64,000 bases of DNA from Orbilia blumenaviensis (Eukaryota > Ascomycota > Orbiliomycetes > Orbiliales > Orbiliaceae): NCBI GenBank assembly GCA_036872755.1, contig JAVHNS010000007.1, positions 1,674,001 to 1,738,000 on the forward strand, given 5' to 3'. The translations under genes and the position numbers were made by a program. Below the pieces are notes generated by a model. That model did no database searches, was not told where the DNA came from, and was given only the letters and a program-made list of their open reading frames with translations. The first letter of the stretch is position 1; every line of letters begins with the position of its first letter. Of this stretch, positions 58,128 to 64,000 are shown one piece after another.

Positions 58128-60115
58128 ATGAGCTCCATCGAAACCCCTCTTCCTGCTGGGCTGGCAGCTGGGAAGAGCATCCTTAGTTCCCCGCCAGAGG
58201 TTACCTTCCTAATCGTCGATTATGTAAGTGTCTTGATCCCTTACAATCTTCAATACTGCTCGAAAAAGTAGAGTGAAACAAAAAAAGAATTTTTAAAGCT
58301 AATGAAGCCTTAATACCCTGTAGCTGCCAAAGAAAGATATACTTTCTCTTGCACTCACTTGTCGCCAATTGAATGCTTTTGCAGCGCAGCGCTTGTACAG
58401 GCGCATGGTCATCAAGCCTTCATATGACGTTGCCAAGTTGAGCGACCTCCGGGAGGAGGTTTGTGAATTGGTTCAGTCAATTGAGTTCTTCCCGACCAAA
58501 TTGGCCGACCTAGACGCTTTCGAAGCCTCAATCGTAGAAGAATTGGAGGACGAGTACTATAGTAGCATTGACCCCGAAGGCTCGGACCCTAGTGCCGTCG
58601 ATAAGGGCGAGAAGAGGAGTACGAGCCTAGCGACACCAATCTTCCCCAATCTTCAGGGTGTCCAGTATGTTACTCGCTTTTGATAACTCGCGTCTAAAAG
58701 GCTTCATGGATATCTGCTAATACATTGTCTCTAGTTTACGCGGACGTGATGACAGGATGAGGAATCTGACTACCAAGCTTCTCGAGCAATGCAAGTCTAT
58801 CAAGGACTTGACCCTTAGCTTCAAGCAGAAGTTCTTCCCGCCCATGCATTGCAAAGAGGGGATGGAGGGGCAGACCAATATTGAGAGGCTCTCCATCCGC
58901 CTCGCACGGGAAAAGCAGATTTGGGGGGTACCGGCCCCACTGTCTCTAAAGCTGGAAGACGTTGATCCGGTCTGGGGCCTGATCAAGGCAAATTTCGGGA
59001 AACTCAAGGTCCTGAACTTTGAGTTCCCTAGTGACTCCTTTGGGATGCCGAGGCATTTCTCATCCCCGAGTACGCTCCACCTCTTCCCTACCGCCCCCGG
59101 ACAGTGGGAAGAACGTTTGCAGCTCCGTGACCTGAAGCTGCACAACCTCGAAGGGTTGGAGGAGGTCTATAGAAAGACCAAATTCTTCAACCCTGAGGTT
59201 GTGGAGGCCCTCAGTCTGGTGAACTGCCCGGAGTCAGACAACATCCTTCTGGAGCTTGCGAGCTCAATGGGGAAGTTGAAGTCCCTTCAGCTCCGATACA
59301 GCGTCACAAACTCGCAAACTATCCAAAGTTTGCTCCAGCGTCTTCCACCCTTGGAGACGCTCCATATTGCTTTGCCGCGAACTTTGCCGTTCGATCGCAA
59401 GTGGCTGGACTCCCAGAAGCACAATATCAAACACCTCTGGCTCGAGGTGATTGATAATAGAGAGAGTGACAGAGAGAACTTCGAAGATTGGACTAACCTC
59501 GAGGAACTGGCTCTCACCAAGTATCGATCGTATACTGGGAGGCGTTCTGGAATAATGTGTTTGGTACGACACCTTCCATATCTATTCATTGAATACAACC
59601 TACAAAGAACTCAGATGAAGGCTAACAGCGTTGATGGAATGTAGAAGCACCTCCGAATCCCCGCCAATCTAAGAATTGTCCGCTTGTTACACGGTCCAGC
59701 CTGCTCGTCTGCCGCACGGTATAACGAGGAGCAAACCCATAAGATGATGGAATTGCTAGCAGCTCGTCAGTTCCGTGCGATGTCAGCGGCTTTCCCGAAG
59801 ACGCCCGATGGGAAAAGACAGAGAATGTGCCTCAAACCGAAACTCGAGACTTTTGTCATGGGGACCAATCATGAGTATGGTTATATTTACGATCAACCTA
59901 AAGTCTTAAAACTCGAGTTCGAGAATACTGAGAGACTAGGGAAGTTCAAGAGCAGCTTCAGTACTACTACCACAAACAAGTTTGCCGAAGACAATCCTGG
60001 CACAAGGATGCTTGGGGGTGTTGAGGCGAGGGGCCCTTGGGCTTGGAATGGGAAATACTTGACTGATGGGATGAACTTCTGCGATGAATTTGTGGAGGAT
60101 GAGTATGAACTATAA
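58128..60115 (+). CDS. F-box protein with LRR-like repeats
   Basis: Four exons, 58128-58223, 58324-58664, 58735-59563 and 59645-60115, joined in phase to give 578 aa. The F-box spans about residues 19-62 across the first intron: LSSPPEVTFLIVDY, LPKKDILSLALTCRQLNAFAAQRLYRR. It should bind Skp1 in an SCF ubiquitin ligase. The rest has irregular leucine-rich repeats, e.g. CKSIKDLTLSFKQKF, FGKLKVLNFEFPS, LEALxLVNCPESDNILLEL, LPPLETLHIALPRTL, WTNLEELALTKY. A C-terminal conserved-looking domain follows (QPKVLKLEFENTERLGKFKS). Substrate unknown. Retention of the last intron would stop the protein at the TAG of its own acceptor. Such F-box genes are often expanded in filamentous fungi. Confidence 0.8.
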
Positions 60116-61159
60116 GTTGCATCATCGGTCATGGGAAGCAGCTTTATGCTCGGCTACAAGTTCTCACGCTTATGAAGCTTGGTATCTGCCTCTCAATCGT
60201 TCTCTGGCATTCCTATTCGATGCTATCACGATACTAAAAGTGGTTTTCAAACGCATGGCTGGCGTATTCTGCATTATACAAACCGCATGTTCGCATTTCT
60301 TTTTCCTGTTTTTCTTTCATAGCATATATTTAGTTGCGGCGGCGTATGGTGTTTTATCGGTTTTGTTTTTTTATTTTTATTTCGGTGTATGCAGCACTGG
60401 TTTCTTTAACTGCTTAGCCGTGCTAGATAATTAATGATGTTTTATATGAGCTCCTAATGCGGTTCCCACATTATTCTTACGATGCTAGATGGAGCTTACA
60501 GTCGAATCCATATAGTGCGGAAATATAAAATTTGCATTGTCTCCCGTAGTTTAACGTAATTTACTGTGTAATAAGATATCATCCCAGGCGAACTGCTCTG
60601 TTCGATGGGCCGTGTTAGATACGTACCTAGGTAGGTAGGTATATAGACGGACTAAGGTGGTTCGTAAATTGGCTCATTTCTACATCCGCCTTCAGCTGGT
60701 AGCAACAACACATAGACCCAAACCGCGTTGTTTTGTTGGATTTTCCTTTTTCGGCTTCGCGGTAAAGGACCTTTTTTGCCCCGATTTTGACGAAGAAAAA
60801 TGGGTTTGCCGATGGTAGGATTTTCGTTATGGCGTAAGACTGCTAAAAATAAGGAGAGTGGGGAAGGGGGGTATATAGGAGATCTTGATATTAAAACGCT
60901 TGCGTGTGTGTGTGTGTGTGGATGTGGGTGTAATACGATATTGGCGCGATATATTTACTATGTCAGTCCTCCTGTCATATAGAAATACCGTGACATGGCC
61001 GTGATGCCGCATCCTGCGGCGCAAACAAAATGTCAATGTCAAAACGTCAAGTGTCAGAAGTTCCATGGCCGGCCAGAGAAACAAGGGGTCAAAAACGGAT
61101 CAATTTTGGTAACAATCTCAAATACCCGCGCCACAGTCCCGTGCCTCAACAAATGAGCA
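60116..61159. other. Intergenic region
   Basis: A 1.0-kb gap between the F-box gene and tRNA-His. It contains T-rich sequence, TACCTAGGTAGGTAGGT near 60625-60640 and a GT run near 60902-60920. No gene is supported. Confidence 0.6.
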
Positions 61160-61259
61160 GCCGGCATAGTATAGTGGTTAGTACGTATCGTTGTGGACCA
61201 TCGAAGTTTTCCGATGGAGCAATTCCGATACAGCCTCAGTTCGATTCTGAGTGCCGGCA
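61160..61259 (+). tRNA. tRNA-His (GTG) with 28-nt intron
   Basis: The acceptor GCCGGCA pairs with TGCCGGC (61252-61258), followed by discriminator A. A D-arm follows (GTATAGTGGTTAGTAC), then the anticodon stem TATCG/CGATA with loop TTGTGG...C carrying anticodon GTG at 61193-61195. The T-arm is CTCAG-TTCGATT-CTGAG. An intron at 61197-61224 sits after position 37, the usual nuclear tRNA intron site. The intron itself can fold as CCATCG/CGATGG. Confidence 0.92.
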
Positions 61260-61309
61260 AATAAAAACATGTTCAACTTTGGTTTGGGAGTTCGTCTTTC
61301 GAATCATCC

Positions 61310-61324
61310 TTTTTTTTTTTTTTT
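61310..61324 (+). terminator. T-run, likely Pol III terminator for tRNA-His
   Basis: The first run of four or more T downstream of the tRNA is a 15-base run starting about 50 nt after its 3' end. Pol III stops at such runs, so a longer trailer than usual is expected. Confidence 0.5.
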
Positions 61325-64000
61325 GGTGGGTGGTGGTTTAATACCTTCTCGTTTGGATTTTAGCTTCAAAGTTTTTTTTTTTACAGGCATGTCTATGGAT
61401 TTCGCAAGGTAGTATATAGCTAGTCCTTTCGATCTGATCTGATACGATAGCGAACGGAAAGACTGTTAAAAGACCACCAGCTTCGCGAAATGGTCCAAAT
61501 CCGACCATCTTCTTCCTTTCAAGGCTCAGCAACTGGCAGTAGTCTCGGTCCCAAAAGTGGGGCAGTCAGGGTGGCAAGAGGCCATGATCACAAGCGAACA
61601 GCACAGTACTGTACTGACTGTACAGCCCACACACTCGGTTCGCACAACTGACTGGTTATATTACAATCCAACATTAAAAAAAAAACATAAATTCATATGG
61701 TAATTGTTTTGAGGCTGAGCCGTTTTTTTAATGCATGTAATCCAGGCACTTACTTTATTATCGTCCCCTTTATCATGATGTGCAGTCAAGAAACACGAGA
61801 AAGCGGGGGGACGCATAAGTACTTAAAGTGTGTATCAAAACGCCCCATGGACCATATTCATAGGATCTACGAACAAGCCTTGGGCCAAGTATGCATATTA
61901 ATTGAATTCTGGAGGAGACGATAATGACAAAAAAGAGCTGTCGCATTGGCAGAAGAGGGGGGGAAAAAGTGGGGAATGGCTTTTTTTTTTGTGGATACTC
62001 TTTTGGGGGTGAGATCTGAGGCGTCTGTAGAACTGTGGCATAGATGTTAAGGTGCTTGGGGAATTACTATATATACCCGCGGCGCTTCCAGGAGCTGAAG
62101 AAGCTAAGGAAGTAAGTAGATGTGGAGCCTTTGGTTAACGTCTACAGCGATCTTTCTTTGTTTCGTTCTGGATATTCGACGTATCAATGCCGACGGCTAT
62201 GGCGTCTTCCGGCGGCAAGACCGGTATATAACCACGATACTTCGGCTCCAGCCATATAGGACTGACCTTTGCTAATGCTAGTAACGGTGTACTGCTAAAT
62301 TATATTAGCTTAGTAATTATCAAAAAAATTACCTGTGTATCAACGGATCTAGACCCTCACGATCTGAAGAAAGAGAGACAAAGACAAGACTAGAGGAAGG
62401 GGGGCAGTCGTTCAAAATAAAAAAAATGAGATCTATGATCCTGGGTATTTCGTAATGCAGGCGTCCTGAGCATCAAAAGTATTTGAATTAAAAAGTGCCT
62501 CTCGTCTAAGCTAAGTTGGATCGATGCTTTTCCCCCACAGGAAAAACTGTCAGCCCGACCACACCCTTTTTGTTTCTCCACACCCCCTGTCACGAGATCT
62601 GGTATATCCATTATCCATGTTCACGGGTGAAGACCTCGAAACGGGAAAAGAGAATAATCCCATACTTGCAATGGTCTTCTTTCAAGTTCTTTTTTTTTTT
62701 TTTTTTTTTTTTTGTAATGAGGGTGAGCTTTAATTTTCGTTTCGGATGCTAGTAAAGTATCATTTACTGTGCTTTTTTGTCGCTTGGGATCCAACGGTTT
62801 CCGAGGCTTACTGCATCAGCAAAGCTAACAAACTTGAAGCACAAAATGACATCTTTTTTTTTGTTTTTTCATCTTCGAAGAACAGAAAAAGTGGAAGGTA
62901 ATAATACATGACTAGCTTTACGGATCAAGGAGGATAGCTACGAAGTAAGTACTTACTTAGCTAACTAACCTTTCTTTTGAGGCGCGTGCAGGGGGGCTTT
63001 TGTCGATGCCAGCTGCCAGCCAATTAGTGCCAGGAACCCTGATTGATTTGTATTTGCAGCCCTGTTGGTTTCGTAGGCTAAACTTCAACTGGTGGCCGTT
63101 TCGATCCGAATTTTGAATTCCCAGAAAAGCTTGTCGATTGCGATCTCTTTTGTGTCTGTTGGTACAAACGGTTTTAACCAGGGTATTTGGAGAGAAAGAA
63201 AGATAATTTCATGAATTTCATGAATTTCAAGGCCAAGGGAGAGAAACACAGCCCTGGTCCTGCATACATACATACTGGCCTGGGTCCTGCAGCCGACAGA
63301 TATACAAGCTGCCAGCCTTCTTTTCGGGATTGTAATCCAGCTGCAGTAGCTTTGAACACTTATCTTGTCTGCAGTAACTAGTGCAGCGCAGCGTCTTTCG
63401 GTTGCAAAAGATAATACTTAAGTAGTCAGGTAGTTAGCTGGAGGGGGGATTAAGATCCAAAAGATATCAAATCAATATGATCATGGGCATAACTCCGGCC
63501 GGTTGAGAGTAGCACAAGGTTGTGTCGTTACAGAGTTTCCGCCAATAAACGCCGGCGTGGCCATGGACGAACAGTTTAAGAAGAAAGTTAGCCCTGTCCA
63601 CTGCGCCTGCTTCGTGTCGTAGTCGTTCTTCTTCCTTCTTTGAAGCCTCTCCGTCTCCTTTATTAATTGTATTAAATGATCAAGCTCGTTTGTCTGTCTG
63701 TGCATGTGGTGAAGCCGAAGTATTACTTATTTGGTTGGTTAGTTATTCCTTTTTTTTCTTTCTTTCCTTGGTCGCGCGAGGTCTCGAGATCTTTAAACTG
63801 GCCATTCGCCCACCCCATCGGACTGATTAGACTGCATTGACAGACCGGTTGATTGATATTGATCGAAAGAAGTACGGGTCTGACAGCTTGATCGATACAT
63901 GTCTTTCTGTCTGTCTTTTTGTCTGTCTTCCTTCTCCTCCCCCTTATCCTTAATTAATTATTTCTCTCTCTCCCTTTATTCATATTTACCATTCCACGCA
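61325..64000. other. Terminal intergenic region, no supported gene
   Basis: About 2.7 kb with A- and T-runs (e.g. about 61985 and 62691-62713) and no frame with a recognisable domain. The longest short frames (61697-61924, 62516-62752, 63481-63705) look like chance. The right edge is pyrimidine-rich (CTGTCTGTC repeats near 63907-63927), possibly the leader of a gene beyond the window. Confidence 0.5.

Noticed and set aside
63481..63705. 74-codon minus-strand frame near the right edge
   Set aside because: No ATG context, domain or neighbouring exon supports it.

Overview
This window looks like nuclear DNA of a filamentous ascomycete (Pezizomycotina). The genes carry many short introns with GTANGT donors, CTAAC/CTAAT-like branch sites and YAG acceptors, and the gene set is typically ascomycete (PIKfyve/Fab1, Spc7, SUR7/PalI, a Ste6-like exporter). 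The orphan secreted proteins would suit an Orbiliomycete or Pezizomycete, but that placement is inference only. Gene models below were joined by hand from splice signals, reading phase and protein similarity that I recognise; no database search was run. The layout runs as follows. 1-5120 is gene-poor, with a scrap of decayed coding sequence. 5121-7342 is a five-exon type II membrane glycosyltransferase of the fucosyltransferase (GT23-like) fold. 7343-9278 is intergenic and holds a 617-bp foldback/MITE-like element. 9279-17906 (minus) is FAB1, the PI3P 5-kinase. Divergent from it, 19673-23997 is a five-exon gene whose N-terminus resembles the TPP1/Est3 telomere OB fold. Then come NAA38 (NatC subunit), RPS11 (minus, with a telobox-like promoter element), SPC7/KNL1 (kinetochore), a SUR7/PalI four-TM protein, MEF1 (mitochondrial EF-G1, minus) and, divergent from MEF1, a PBDC1/YPL225W-type gene with seven exons. 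42388-57564 is a more accessory block. It holds two paralogous secreted, Cys-containing proteins with low-complexity linkers, Gly-rich segments and a KKRD site; a full-length ABC-B exporter most like the a-factor transporter Ste6; and two further orphan proteins, one secreted with an acidic tail and one lysine-rich. The window ends with an F-box gene (58128-60115), an intron-containing tRNA-His (61160-61259) and about 2.7 kb with no supported gene. Most genes left of 42 kb are conserved housekeeping functions: lipid signalling, telomere, N-terminal acetylation, ribosome, kinetochore and translation. The 42-58 kb block is where lineage-specific biology is most likely: orphan secreted proteins lie on both sides of a peptide-type ABC exporter whose second ATPase site has lost its catalytic glutamate.
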